In this document: in pieces, positions 43,066-55,267 of the stretch
Layout: every line of letters begins with the position of its first letter
Position numbering within the stretch: position 1 is the first letter of the stretch
NCBI GenBank assembly: GCA_000467715.1
Contig: AJFK01000779.1
Location: 1 to 61,218 of the forward strand
Origin: Hysterium pulicare CBS 123377
Lineage: Eukaryota > Ascomycota > Dothideomycetes > Hysteriales > Hysteriaceae
Length of the DNA: 61,218 nucleotides
Direction of reading: 5' to 3'
Translations under genes and position numbers: made by a program
Notes under the pieces: model-generated
The model's input: only the letters and a program-made list of their open reading frames with translations
The model's database searches: none
What the model was told of the DNA's origin: nothing

Positions 43066-46000
43066 CTACAACTTACTCTTCGCCCCCTCCAACAACTCCG
43101 CCCCAGCGCCCGCAATACAAAGCTTCCCCGTCTCCACAACCTTAGTTTGAAACACCACTCTCGGCCCCTCCTTCCACATCTCCGTCCTGAGCGTCTGGCC
43201 CGGTAGCACCGTCCCCGCAAACCTGACCTTGATGTTCTTGAACGCGCCGAACTTCTGCAGCACGTGTTTACCCGAGATACCGAAGAAGCAGAGGCCGTGG
43301 AGGATGGGCACGTCGAAGCCTCCGACTTTGGAGAATTCCGGGTCGATGTGGAGGGGGTTGCGGTCGCCGGATAGGCGGTAGATGGCTGCTTGTTCGTCTG
43401 TTGTTTTTTCTTCGATGACGGCGTCGGGGTTGCGTTGGGGGGGCTTGTGTACGGCTGTTGCGGCCCCTCGATCGCCTCCTTTCTTGGGTCCACCGAATCC
43501 GCCGGAGCCACGGATGAAGACAGTGGATTCGTTGTAGAAAACGTCCTCACCTGTCTTGGCATCTTTTGTAGTTGTTCCCGTAACAACTATTCCGGCATTA
43601 CCCTTGTCGACGACTTCGATAAGCTTGGGGTAGGAAACTAGCTTGGCTTCGGTGGGGATTGGGAATTTTCGGATCTCCAAAAATTGCTCGCCGTGAAGCA
43701 ACATCATGGGGGAGAAATTGGGGACGACATCGCCCATGGAGAAGGGAGAAACAGCGTTGAAAGGTGGGATGACACCAAAGGTGGGAACGACTTGGAAGTT
43801 GTCGGCGTTTTCGTAGACGAAGGGGAGATCAGTGCGTTTGGCACCAATTCCAAGGTCTATTTATGTCAAATGGTGTTCAGAACAGGTTGAGTTGGACTGG
43901 GAAGAGCAGGAATATTGGTGACTTACTGTAAAGAATGACATCCCTCTCATCATACGAGAACTCACTTCCATCGGCTTTAGCTTTCTTCGCCTTCTCGATG
44001 GCTCCCAAAATCTCCTTATCGACCTTTCCGGCCGCCTTCTCCTTCTTGGCTCCACTTCGGTTCTCCATGTTCGCCATGATAGATTTCAAACCATCCTGGT
44101 TTGACTCTGGGTGATCTGCGCGACCATCATCAAAGTTATTGATCTTCTCCCATTGCTCAAGGACCGCCTCTGGAGTGAGCGTGACATCGATAGGGAAGCC
44201 ATGACCACCAGATCGCTGCCACCTGGTCTGAGCGAACCAACCCATTCCACATTCGTAGAGACGTCCAGTAGGTGGATCCGGTGTCTTGTCCGAGGCAAGC
44301 AAAACGACTAGAGGTGCAATAAAATCGGGCTTGAGAGCCTGTACCATCTCTTCAGGCATGATGGTTCTCGTCATTTGGGTGCCAGCGTTTGGTGCAATGG
44401 TGTTGACATAGATGTTGTACTTAGCGCCCTCGCGTGCCAAAGCGCGAGAGAAACCGAGGATACCGCATTTGGCGGCAGAGTAGTTAGCCTGTCCAAAATT
44501 ACCGTAGATACCGCTGGTACTGGTGGTATTAATGACACGACCATACTTCTGCTTCAGGAAGTAAGGCCAAGCAGCCTTAGAGCACTTGTAAGTCCCTTTG
44601 AGATGGACATCCAGGATGGTATTCCACAAGTTGTCGTCCATGTTCGTGAAGGCCTTATCCCGTAAAATACCAGCGTTGTTGACAAGAACATCAATACGGC
44701 CCCAAGTATCAATTGCTGTTTTGATAACCGCATCGCCGTCTAATACGTTGGCTTTATTTCCAACGGCTTGGCCACCCAGCTTTTGGATTTCCTGAACAAC
44801 GGTATCAGGGTTGACAAGATCATTGACCACGACCTTCGCACCCAGTTTGGCGAACAGGAGGGAGTACGCACGGCCGAGACTAGAGAAGTCAGAAAACACC
44901 CCGTTTGAGTTGCACACAATTTGTACTCACCCAGCACCACCTCCGGTGACCAAAACGACTTTGTCCTTGAAGTCGAGCTTTTCTGTAGGCTTATTGGGAG
45001 GCTGCTGCTGCGCCGCCTCCAAAATTTCCATAGGATTAGCCGCACCGTCAGGATGCTCATAATTTGAGAAATCATTGACATCGTTCCACTTAGTAAGCAC
45101 AGCTCCAGGGGTTAACGTATCGTCTGTTTGGCATAAAGCACCCTTCGCTCGCTCCCATCGAAGCTTAGCAATGTGACCACCGCCAACCTCATATATCCGG
45201 CCACTCTCAGTATTTGATTTGTGTGTGAGGACGGCCACGAGCGGAACGACCCAGTCGGGCTTGAGGTTCTCGAGGACATCCGGAGGCATGACGGTTTGGG
45301 TCATTCGGCTTGCGGCGATGGGAGCAATGACGTTGCAGAGGATGTTGTATTTCAAACCTTCCTTTGCGAGAGTCTCGGTGAAGCCGACAAGTGCTAGTTT
45401 AGCAGCTTCGGGATATCAGCACAGGTTTTTTTTTTTTTTGAGAAGTAGTTGGATAGACATACCAGCATAATTGCACTGTCCAAACGAACCAAAGAGACCA
45501 GCAGCAGAGGCAGTGCTAATAAGGCGACCATATTTCTGTTTCCTGAAGTACGGCCATGCAGCTCGTGCGCACTATGTGTTGATCAGCCATCTCGTCCCTA
45601 TTGACCATCTTCGGGAGTCCACCCTGGACCTACCTTGTATGCTCCCTTGACATGAACAGCCATGATCAAGTCCCAATCCGAATCCTTCATGTTCTTAAAG
45701 CTGATATCCCTTAGGATACCAGCGTTATTGATCAGCACATCAATGCGGCCAAAGTTATCAATAGCGGTCTTGATGATGGCCTCTCCATTCTCAACGCTGT
45801 CGTAGTTGGCAGCAGCTTTGCCGCCTTTCGATCGAATTTCTTCGACGACGAGATCTGCAGCCTATTGAATCTTGAGTCAGTATGGGTTTCACATCGAAGG
45901 TTTTGCTGTACTCGAAGCACCATAGAAAAGGAGATGGAATTGAACCAAGAAATGAGACTGAACCCACCTTACTACTCTGCCCTTCGCCCTTGAAGCTTCC

Positions 46001-46129
46001 TCCAAGATCATTCACCACAACATTGGCGCCCCTACTTCCATAAAACAGCGCATATGCTCTTCCCAGTCCGCCACCAGCACCAGTCACAACAACCGTCTGG
46101 CCATCAAATCGCAGCTCAGATGGCGCCAT
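43066..46129 (-). CDS. FOX2: Peroxisomal multifunctional beta-oxidation enzyme (two 3-hydroxyacyl-CoA dehydrogenase domains plus hydratase 2)
   Basis: Six exons: 46129-45968, 45861-45634, 45571-45463, 45405-44931, 44879-43927 and 43856-43066 give 905 aa, the standard fungal length. Two SDR domains follow each other: [14 protein letters not shown] (about 16-29) with NYAAAKLAL, and [13 protein letters not shown] (about 318-330) with NYSAAKCGI; each Y-x3-K pair is intact. The C-terminal MaoC-like hydratase 2 has [16 protein letters not shown] and [11 protein letters not shown]. The protein ends SKL, a perfect PTS1 peroxisomal signal. It hydrates trans-2-enoyl-CoA and oxidises the (3R)-hydroxyacyl-CoA. 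Introns are 51-106 nt; the third contains a run of 15 T on the plus strand at about 45425-45439. The start [17 protein letters not shown] matches the family; an upstream in-frame ATG at 46201 is unlikely. Confidence 0.96.
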
Positions 46130-46710
46130 GCTCTCCGTCTGACGTTCCTGTTGCGTGGTTTTACACAAAGAACGCAATATGCTTGACACTTTCTGAAACA
46201 AACGAAGAGGTAAAAGTCAAGATAAGATAGTGTTTCGACCAGTCAAAGAAAAGGTATACCGTCTTAGGGGAGAGCTGTCAAGAAGGTGGTCGTGGCAGTT
46301 TTGAGGATGCTGTGCAGGCCGAGCTTGAATGACGATCCATTCTGCCGAGGTCCATTTCCTCACGTGACGGCGGGGACGGCGGCTCCGCTTGGAGGTGCGG
46401 GATGTCATCGCGGCTGATTTTCACATGCTCCAAGCCCTTTGCCATCTGAAGACTCTGCCATCAGATGACTGTGCATGGCCTCTGAACTAATCTCTAGCTT
46501 CTATAGCCAGAGTCCCTAGGCACACCTTCACTCGGTACCTAGGTAGTCGCCAATGTCCACAATGATAGCGGCTGTCTTCTCCTAATCGAATGCCCATTTC
46601 GCTAGAGTAGTCGTGGAGCAAGCGGTGGGGCCGTTGGTCGGGGAAACTCCACCCTCTAGATTACCCGCCCCTTTGGAAAAAACCTTGGGTCAAACCACAT
46701 CGTATAAGCC
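46130..46710. promoter_or_regulatory. Divergent promoter region between FOX2 and the kinase gene
   Basis: 581 bp between start codons of opposite genes. Fungal beta-oxidation genes are usually induced by fatty acids through FarA/FarB-type regulators (CCTCGG core). A CCGAGG, the reverse complement, appears at about 46342. One 6 bp match is weak evidence by itself. Confidence 0.35.
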
Positions 46711-48255
46711 ATGCCTGAGATCATAGACGACAAGTCCGAACACTGCATACCCTTCATTCTCGAGCTCTTAGAAGCCCACCAGAAGAAGTATGCAGGGAAA
46801 GGAGGTGGTGAGCGCGCACCGCCGTTCTTTCTTGGGTTGAATGGAGTGCAGGGGGCTGGCAAGACGACTCTGGTGCGTTAACACTTGTTATATTTGATTC
46901 GAGCGAATGCGACAACGTCTCTAGTCGTTTCATTATATGCCACGTTGTTCGTGTGTTTGATCGTCTTCCGGGGACGAGTCAGAGATGAGTTGTTAAGTCC
47001 CCAACTCCGAATACGATCAAAGATATGATGTCGAAATTTCCATATCTGTATTTCTCACCTATCCACAATCGGACACGGAACATGTTCATGTACCCACCCC
47101 TGGAAATGAGGCTTAGCATCACCCCATTCCACACCCCCTATCCTTCTATCCACTGCTATTGAACGATCAAAGGAACTAGAATGCGGCCCGTTCTGACATA
47201 GTGTGAAAGGTCTCAACCCTCTGCAGTACCCTCCGCGAACCCCCCCACTCCTTGCCCACCGTCGTGCTCAGCATCGACGATTTGTATCTGACGCACTCCG
47301 ATCAACAAGCCCTTGCGGCAACCCACCCCGATAACCCCCTGGTTCGACATCGCGGAGAGCCCTCGACGCATGACGTTGCTCTTGGGGCCAGAGTATTCTC
47401 CGCACTCCGAGCTCGTCAGCCAACCAAGATACCAGTATATGATAAATCTCGATTTAACGGACAGGGGGACCGCGCCGACGTGTCAACGTGGGAGGAGGTG
47501 AACAAGCCTGGCGAACCGACCATCGACGTCGTTGTCTTCGAAGGGTGGAGCGTGGGGTTTCGAGCGCTTGGCGAGGACGAGGTGCAGTCCAAGTGGAATG
47601 ACGCAAAAGAGCGGGAAAGGACCGGGAATGCGAATATACGGTTGGCTACGCATCGACTACAGGACTTGCTGTTTGTTAATGAGGCGCTGAAGGGGTACGA
47701 TGTACTAACCGAGTGAGTATACAATGCCTCATATATTCCTGTCAACTCACCTCATTAACGGGGATGCGAATATAGCTGAGAGTGCTGATGCCTGTTCATA
47801 GTTCGTTGCATGCATTCATCCATATGTGAGTCTTTTAAGCACCAAACCATTCCTGTACGACGTATCAGTAATTGGCATCTCAGAGATGCGGAGGATCTCA
47901 ACTATGTCTACGAATGGCGGTTGGAGCAAGAGGCAGCCCTTCGTATATCAAGAGGCGTTGGTATGACAGATGAGCAGGTCATAGAGTTCGTGAACGGATG
48001 TAAGTCCCGGTCCAGTCTCATCTCGTGGCAACACATTCTCCAATGCATGTTTTGCCTTCCTCACTGCTCTTTCTTGCAAGGCGGATCTCGGGCGTATTGG
48101 ATGGCTGATGGCCACACCTGTAAGCAGACTACCCCGCATATGAGCTCTACACCGCAACCCTTCGGAAAGGTGTCTTTGTTCCTGAACACCCGGGCAGACA
48201 GTTGAGGTTGATAGTGGGGAAGGACCGCAAGGTCAAGTCAGTTGCGAGGATTTAG
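46711..48255 (+). CDS. Tda10 / D-glycerate 3-kinase-like P-loop kinase
   Basis: Five exons: 46711-46872, 47210-47712, 47802-47825, 47884-47999 and 48128-48255 give 310 aa, close to yeast Tda10 (290 aa). Walker A is FLGLNGVQGAGKTTL (G45-T52). SIDDLYLTHSDQ, HRGEPSTHD and VVFEGWSVGF are family motifs for substrate binding. The end reads YYPAYELYTATLRKGVFVPE and LRLIVGKDRKVKSV, as in the family. Exon 3 is only 24 nt. Intron 1, at 337 nt, is far longer than its neighbours, and splits the gene just after the Walker motif. Plant and fungal relatives include photorespiratory glycerate kinase; the fungal role is not settled. It is divergent from FOX2. Confidence 0.9.
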
Positions 48256-51009
48256 GAAGACGATCGGGGTGGATATCGATTTCCCCTTACGGTTAGACAG
48301 ATAAGTAAGAGGCTTTCGCTCCCATGCGAGCGCCGTTCAGCCCGATTGTAGGCGTACCCGGTGGAAAGGCTCCGTGCGCATTGCATCAGATCGGTTGGAA
48401 CGTGGGTGATCGCAAAAAGTGCTAGCCTAGAATCTTGATTTGCCTCTGAGCATTTTGGAGGTCTCCACAGAAATCCCTCATGATGTCCCGGAGATGAATC
48501 GGATATCTAATTTCCAACACCGTGCCAGCTGATGCTCCCCAACCAGAGTGAATGCAAGGTCTTGCGCACCGTTCAGCCCAATCAAGCAAACCTAGCCTTG
48601 CGGCTTACGGCGATGAAGATTTCCTCGATGCTTACCTGCAGTCCGTGCCGAATTGCTGAATCGGCCTCGTATGAACTGTCGGTATGCCTATCATTTATAT
48701 CGGCACTCAATTACCCGACCAATGCAAGGAGAAGCCGATATTCCCCAGAGGCTTGCAGTCACCGCATCCTAATATGTCTGGACGATAAGAGGCGCCTGCA
48801 TGGTGATGAATGACAAAGCAGCGGCCATTGTTTGTTCTGGAAATAGTGGCGTACCGCTCCAGCGGTGCATGACTCTGGTACCTTGCAATAGTTTTGACTT
48901 TCTAACACACCCTTAGGAGTTAATATTATAAGCTTCCATGGCCTTCCGTCTACTCAGCCAGCAGGCATTAGGCGGTCTGACAATAGGGCGCTGCGGTTCG
49001 TATTCAGGTGGGACGGCCTATGCATGCTCGGGATCAGCTCCTGGCGGCGTTCGTGTCGAAAATACCATCTACGCCTTGAAAAATTAATCTTGCCCTCACT
49101 TCGGTTTTCTGATGCGATCGGAGATGTGCTCCGTGATTGCTGGCTCAACAGCAGGAGCATTGCGGAAATGCAAAGCCGGTGTAGGGCCCCGAGTGACCAA
49201 GAGGAAGTTAGCCTAAAAACCAGCCTGTAATGTCAAGAAACCTCGCGGGTACTCCAAGGTCTAAGCGTGCTATGGCATAGAGTATTGGAAGGGATATGCT
49301 ATAGCTGGAGCATGTGCTGAGCCTCCAAAATGTGTCTTCTGACATGCATGAATGGCGGGTGGTAAAGCTTATCTTAAGCTAGACTAGCCTGGCTTCGAAG
49401 AGATTCTGGCAGTAAGCCGTTACCAACGCGAAGAGGACGAGATACGGACAGCAAAGAAGGTGCTTAAAAACAGCGCTTGCAGAAACTGGAAACCGGAGGC
49501 GATTGACAGCGGGGAGATGTTCCAAGAGCCAGAAATGCAGACATGAGGTGAGCTCGACTTTGGGTTGAAGTACCGCGCCTGTGTCGTAGTGCATCAGATG
49601 CAGTGCGCTTCTCGGGTAGCTGCATGACGCAAATGTCATGGAAGCTAGGGCCGAAGGGCGAGTGATACTGTACGTCAAGGCGGGCTCACCTGTACTCTCT
49701 TAGCCTTGGCTAGTATCGGCCAAGTCCGGAGACTGAAGCACATGCGAGAAGCATCTGGAGAAAAGGAGCAGATGGCGAAGCTGAGCGCACGAGCTGGAGG
49801 TGAACAAGTCGACAAGGGCTCTAGTCTCAAACGGTACTAAGTGCGGCAGGACGATTCGTTCTCTGAAACCCCCCTCACATAGCTCTGCCGGATGGTCAAT
49901 CAATTGAAGCACAGCCAGGCGTTTTCACGCCGATCGCCCAGGAAGCCGTGAAGAAAAAGACAGGTCACATTTTACTCATCGAGCATCGAACTGCGCGTTG
50001 GGGATATGCTGGTACAAATACTTAATCTCGTCCAGGACCCTGCGAATCAGTGGGATTTGCTGAAAGGTTCTCCGTTGGAATAAGCGAGTCTTCGAATTCA
50101 AACGCAGCACAACTGCCAGTTGTAACACCAGCATCCCTTGGAGCCCCTCTTTTGCTACCGCAATGATAATCTGGGGCATAGCACTGCTCTTGGCCCCAGT
50201 GCTGTTTGGGTTGGGGGTTTCCAGAAGTGCTCCCGTTCCAAGGCCATGTCGTTGGGACTTGGTCTTAAGGAGCCTTATCGGCGCCTACCGCCCCGGCGTA
50301 TGCTGTTCTCATGATGCGTGTCGAGCTGCCACTAGCAGGACTAGTCTCTGGGTTACATGAAGTGACGATACGTCTTTTTGTTAGCCCTGAACGCAGTGCC
50401 TTGGCCAATTGACAAATGAGGTCCGGCGAATAGCATGAGCGCCTCGTTGCTGGCATGTTCTTTCCCATTCATTATGTGCTCCAATCGCGGTTAATAAATA
50501 TGAATTACCCGATAACGGAAGCCGTACTTGGGAGTTGGGCTCTCTTGCTTGTATCTTGCCATGCTGCCTGGCGCTGTTATGGGTGCTGTGGAGGTATCGT
50601 GTCCTTGCCGTTAGCTTCCGCCTCATTGCGTCAGTCCTGCTGTTGTAGACGAGCTTGAGGGCGTCAAGGTTGATGATGAAATCTTGGTCTCTGAGAATTT
50701 GTACCAACAACAGGGTGTAGCTCCCGATGAGGGACTGGGACGCAAAAAAAGCTCCACGTTTTTGTCGAAAGCAACAAGGGTTTCCGCTCGGGATCGGGCT
50801 CTAGTATCACAAGGGATGTTTGCAACGGTTTCACCCCGAGCCCGCCACCCGCCAATATTGAACCCAAAGTGGCTGACTGGCCAGCTCATTCACCGCGTTT
50901 CGAGGCGTGCTAGAGGGATCCAATGAGAGGCCGCCTACCAGCAGTGGTTTATCGAACCGTTCTTTACGTTGAACGACCCCTGTTCCACAAGTCAGGTGAG
51001 GCCTGATTT
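48256..51009. other. Gene-poor region with fragmentary open frames
   Basis: 2.7 kb in which no intact gene is seen. On the minus strand a string of open pieces (49379-49678, 49700-49912, 49976-50179, 50381-50710) has protein-like composition, for example LVDLFTSSSCAQLRHLLLF, and is broken by stops; it may be an old decayed gene, but I cannot name it. No tRNA or repeat noticed. Confidence 0.35.
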
Positions 51010-51240
51010 TCATTGAGAGGACACTTTCCATGGTGGACACTTTTGCCGATGTCTTAAGATGGTGTTCTGCAGCGCATGGCGGCATGTTTCAGAGCAGTAG
51101 TACCGAGTCTTCCGCAACTGGATCGACATGATATCCAATTCGTCTACTTTGTGAAGTTCGCCAGCCTTCCTTAAGAGTCGTCGAGCCCCCAACAACGACA
51201 TTATGTACGCATTGCACAACATGGAAATTATTTCCCCTGG
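51010..51240 (-). pseudogene. MYND-type zinc-finger remnant
   Basis: The minus-strand frame ends with RYYCSETCRHALQNTILRHR then QKC, matching the second half of a MYND finger (YCS.EC...W..H...C) except that Trp is missing and spacing is loose. The first half (paired CxxC motifs) is absent or degenerate upstream, where the frame runs as LLGARRLLRKAGELHKVDEL. MYND fingers bind Pro-rich peptides and are greatly expanded in many fungi. I take this as a broken copy; a splice form that restores the first half cannot be excluded. Confidence 0.35.
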
Positions 51241-51468
51241 AAAAATCTGATCAGTGAGTAAACAGCTTCTGGACATGATCATCGAAGACACGGTATGACT
51301 TACAGCTCTTCTCACAGCCACATCCCCGCAAATTCTTCCATTTCCGGATTTCTCGGCTTGGAAAGCTGCCTCAGCTGTTCCAACGTTTGTGTTTTTCGAT
51401 AAATACCGAGAGCAACACGACGAAAAGTCTTCACAAGTCGAGGGATAGCTGTCTGGCACAAGGTCACG

Positions 51469-52958
51469 ATGGCGGAGAATGATATAGCCTCCAAGTGTGT
51501 AAAAGTATTGATCCATGATCGAGAATTTCAACGTTACTCTGTCGAGCGTGAGATCTACTGTGTCCCAGTCGATGAGGTACGTAAAAACTTACTGGGAACT
51601 CAATAGATATGGTCGGAGGTGCCTGTCGTGCCATAAACGAGCATCCTCGTGGCCCCTACCGCTTGTTTCTGTCAAGGTTAGCTGACTTCTAGCAAAGGAA
51701 GAGGAAGACAGACTTGTTCAACAGCATAACGTAATACAGAGGCTGTTTGACCTCGGAGACCGACTATACTTTCCACCGATCGAATATCCAAGCACGGTTT
51801 TGGAGTGTGGCTATGGCAGGGGAAGCTGGGCAGTCGCTATGGCGGAGCAATATGTAGATGCTCAAGTGAGTCGTGTTTCCATCCCGTACGAATGGTCGCC
51901 ATTGGTAGTCGCGTTCAAACGCCTTTGCACATCAACATTGTGAGAAGGACGCCTCGTCGTAGACTCAGAGTATCTCGTTCCGCGATGAGACTGATAATGA
52001 CAATGGTCAGATTACCGGTATCGATGTATATCCTGTAGTGCTATACGATCAGCCGGAGAACCTCGACTGCTGGTTCGCCAACCTGAACGATCCACTCACT
52101 AGCCTTTTCGATCCGAATACCTTCGATCTAATCCACTCGCGGTTCGTCGGGCCAGGAATCAAGAAGAACAGGTGGCCTACATATGTTCAGGATTTGCGAC
52201 GTCTTTTGAAGCCTGGTGGCTGGGTACAGATGGTCGAATACTATTACGCTTTCCAATCCCATAGTGGGCGGCTCACTGATAATCATGCCCTGCGCAAGTG
52301 GTACTTATATTATGTTCAGGCCGTGGAAGCAAGTAGGGATCCGAGGATCGGAAGACGTCTAGAGCACCACATGAGGAACGCTGGCCTTACAGACGTTCAA
52401 TATAGGAAGTTCGACCTCCCCATTGGCGACTGGCCTACTGGTACGTCAACCATATCTCTGTTGCCTCTTTCATTTGTGATTGAGCGCCGTGTCTTCCGAC
52501 CGAGGCAGGTTTCCATACTATCACTTCCTTGTTTACATCAAAACCAATGCGGTGACCTTTCCATTCTGATTGACTGCCCTTACCCCACGTCAAAAACAGT
52601 ATGGAAGCTATCAGAGAAGCAGTGCTGTCTGATTGCCGTATTTGCCGCGCAACAGTCATGATGGATGTGGCTGACGGTTTCAACGTCTGCAGATCCAAGG
52701 TTGAAGGATATTGGGCTGGAGAACTGCGAGAATATTGCCGAATTCCTGGATTCGCAAGCAATCTGGCCGTTCACACAGCAGCTTGATTGGTCACCAGAAC
52801 AGGTCAAGGCGTTTACCGACCAGGCGCGGCAGGAAGCTGGAGATGTCAACATGAAACTATATATCGAGGTGTAAGTATCTCCTTCCCTTTTGTCATTGTA
52901 GAAGTGAGTAACAAGCAGGATCAGTCATGTTGCCTGGGGTCGCAAGCGTCGCCGATGA
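51469..52958 (+). CDS. LaeA-like SAM-dependent methyltransferase
   Basis: Five exons: 51469-51576, 51698-51865, 52011-52440, 52693-52870 and 52919-52958 give 307 aa, the usual size of this large fungal family. The N-terminus has RYSVEREIYCVPVDE (family INGR.YH....Y..P.DE). SAM motif I is VLECGYGRGSWAVAMAEQY (about 70-88), then TGIDVYPV, a motif after FDLIHSRF, and LRRLLKPGGWVQMVE. The last 13-codon exon supplies ISHVAWGRK, the typical end of LaeA relatives. Members are nuclear or cytosolic; LaeA itself tunes secondary metabolism through the velvet complex, but most paralogues have no known substrate. The usual GxGxG is GYGRG here. Introns of 121, 145 and 252 nt are long for the window. No biosynthetic core gene (PKS, NRPS, terpene cyclase) lies nearby. 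Confidence 0.85.
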
Positions 52959-55267
52959 TTCGAAACCGGGCGTTGGTTCGATTGCAAGTTGGTTGGCCGA
53001 CGGATAAGTGTCTTGGAGTTCCATTTGCATTTGGGTATAGCGAATGAATCCGTAATCTGGACATCCGTAGTCAGTAAAGTCTCAAACTCTTATCTTCAAT
53101 GTCTATGTGACAATGACGCATGTTGGTAGTTGGTGACTCCTCATTCCCTTCGCTCCAGAATACCTAACACCATGCTACATCGCGGGACAACAATATAAGA
53201 GTCTATGCTTACAGGCTTCAGCCATGACATTCTGATCCGAGTTTGAAGCAATCTCAGGCTCCAAAGGGAACTTGACCACGGTTTGCTGAATTAGCAAAGC
53301 ACTATCGGTGGAGGCCTTGCGAGTAGTGTAGTTACCCAAGTATCGGACACCTCGACTACACTGGAAAGGCCCAATAAGTGCGTATTACAGCGTTAGTCGT
53401 AAACTGCTTCCAAGGCTTAACAAGGCACAATCTCGGCTTCGCCGCCGAACCTCTACTCTTCATAAGGGCTCAGGCTTGGTTCGTAAGAGGTCCTCGAACT
53501 AATCGAGCGAAGTCGAAGGGCTCACATCTCCCGTCGAAGGGCAGAGAGGGAAAGAGAGGTTGTAGGTAGATGACTGCTCTGCCGCAGCGGATGTCAGCAG
53601 GCAAGATGGTACAGTTGGCGTCCCAGGCGAGGAGAAAAGAGACGCTGATTGGCAATGAGCCGACAGAATGGAACTGGCGGCAGGCATACGTAGCCGGCTG
53701 TCACATGGCAGTCGTGCTCGGCGTCAACATGAGCTTCGGAAGCAGACAGCGGTAGGAATAAAAATATGTTGAGGTTCATGGAGGGAGGGAGGCGACGACG
53801 TCGGAAGCCTCCGAACAGAGGAATGCTATATCGGGCCCGGCAAAGTTTAACCCTACGTCAACACCACGATGCAGCCATTTGTTGCAACGCATTGATAGAC
53901 AGCTGTTTGGCCATGCGGCAAAGTTGTTGAACTGTGAGCGGCTGGAAGGGGAATAGTCTCAAGCCCAATCACTGATTTACCAGCCCGCATCCCCGACGAC
54001 ATGGTAACGAAGCTCCAGTGCGACGAGATGGGAATCCTAGCGCGTGGGCAATAGCAGCCACCATGCACTAGGGTATTGCCAAAGGAATCGCAGCACACGA
54101 GATGGAAAGGGGCATGCTATCCTGACTGCCACGGGGAGAGCTACCAACCCTGCCCATTGGCCTGCCAGCAACATGTTGATGGGTTGGTTGAGCATGCAGG
54201 CCGGTTTTCTGGGGGCAGTTCCACGATGTCAGTCCACCATGTTGGGCTCTTATATCCACGGGCGGCATAAAAGCCGTTAGATGGCCGGACAGCTGAACGA
54301 GCATTAGCCCTGCAGTCCGGAAGATCCGATGGCCAGAGATACACTCTGACGATGCCTGAACGGGCTTGGTGACTTGCGGGGAGATCGGGTGCGAGCAGAG
54401 CCCGCATGTTGATTTATACACGTGAGCCCGACCAGGGAGGCATTCACTCCTGCATTATTGTTTTGGGCTCCTCCTTGTCTATTTCCACGGAGCGTCGATG
54501 AAAGCTATCCCAGTCATTCTTGGCCCTTTTGCTCTAAGCAGTAAGCCTCTTGCTCTAATTTAAACACGATCGCGATCCCTCATTCTCTAGAAATTGTCTT
54601 CGTGTCACGCTGCCTTTCACTCTCCCCATCTCCTTAAACTCCGGATCGTCACGCCAGCCCTTTCAGAGCTGTCGTGGAACGAATCCACGTTGAAGTGCGA
54701 CCGTTACACACGCACACTATTCATTGCGGTACCACTTCATCCATCAACATACTCGTCCGCATTCACTTGTCATCATGCTTGTTTTCCTATTCCCAGTCTT
54801 GAAACTTGGAAGTCTTGCATGTTCTTCGCATAGCTTGTCGCGATCTCCAGGGCCCCCCACGCCCTGCACAGTCCACCCAACATGTGCCTTAGGCGAAACC
54901 TTCTCCTCTCCATCATCAAACCATCAAACCGCGTCCCTTCACAAATGCTGAATAGCGGTGATTCTGGAGGCTGGCTTTTAGGCTGTTTCCGAAGCCGATC
55001 GACCACCAAATTGCGTTAAGCGGCCGCTGCTGGCTCAGATTCACAGCATCATGACCCGGTTGACAACCCCTCATTCTCCACCGCGGCTCTGCAATTATCC
55101 TGGCCTTTCACAGACACGGAATCTCGGCGGAGAGGAACACATTTGAATCCCATCTTCACATCATCGCTGCTTCCTTCGTTCACTGCAATCATGCAGCTAT
55201 TTAAAACGTTGCCCGCCTCCCAGGTTTTGGCTCCTCAGCCGCCTTACCACCAACCGGGAAACTCAAC
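52959..55267. other. Gene-poor region
   Basis: 2.3 kb with many overlapping short frames on both strands and no domain. The last 700 bp are C/T-rich and must hold the promoter of the esterase gene. Nothing else recognised. Confidence 0.4.

Noticed and set aside
43023-43586. 187-codon minus-strand frame overlapping the FOX2 hydratase domain
   Set aside because: Alternate frame of a gene whose own frame ends in a perfect SKL; composition is Arg/Ser-rich noise.
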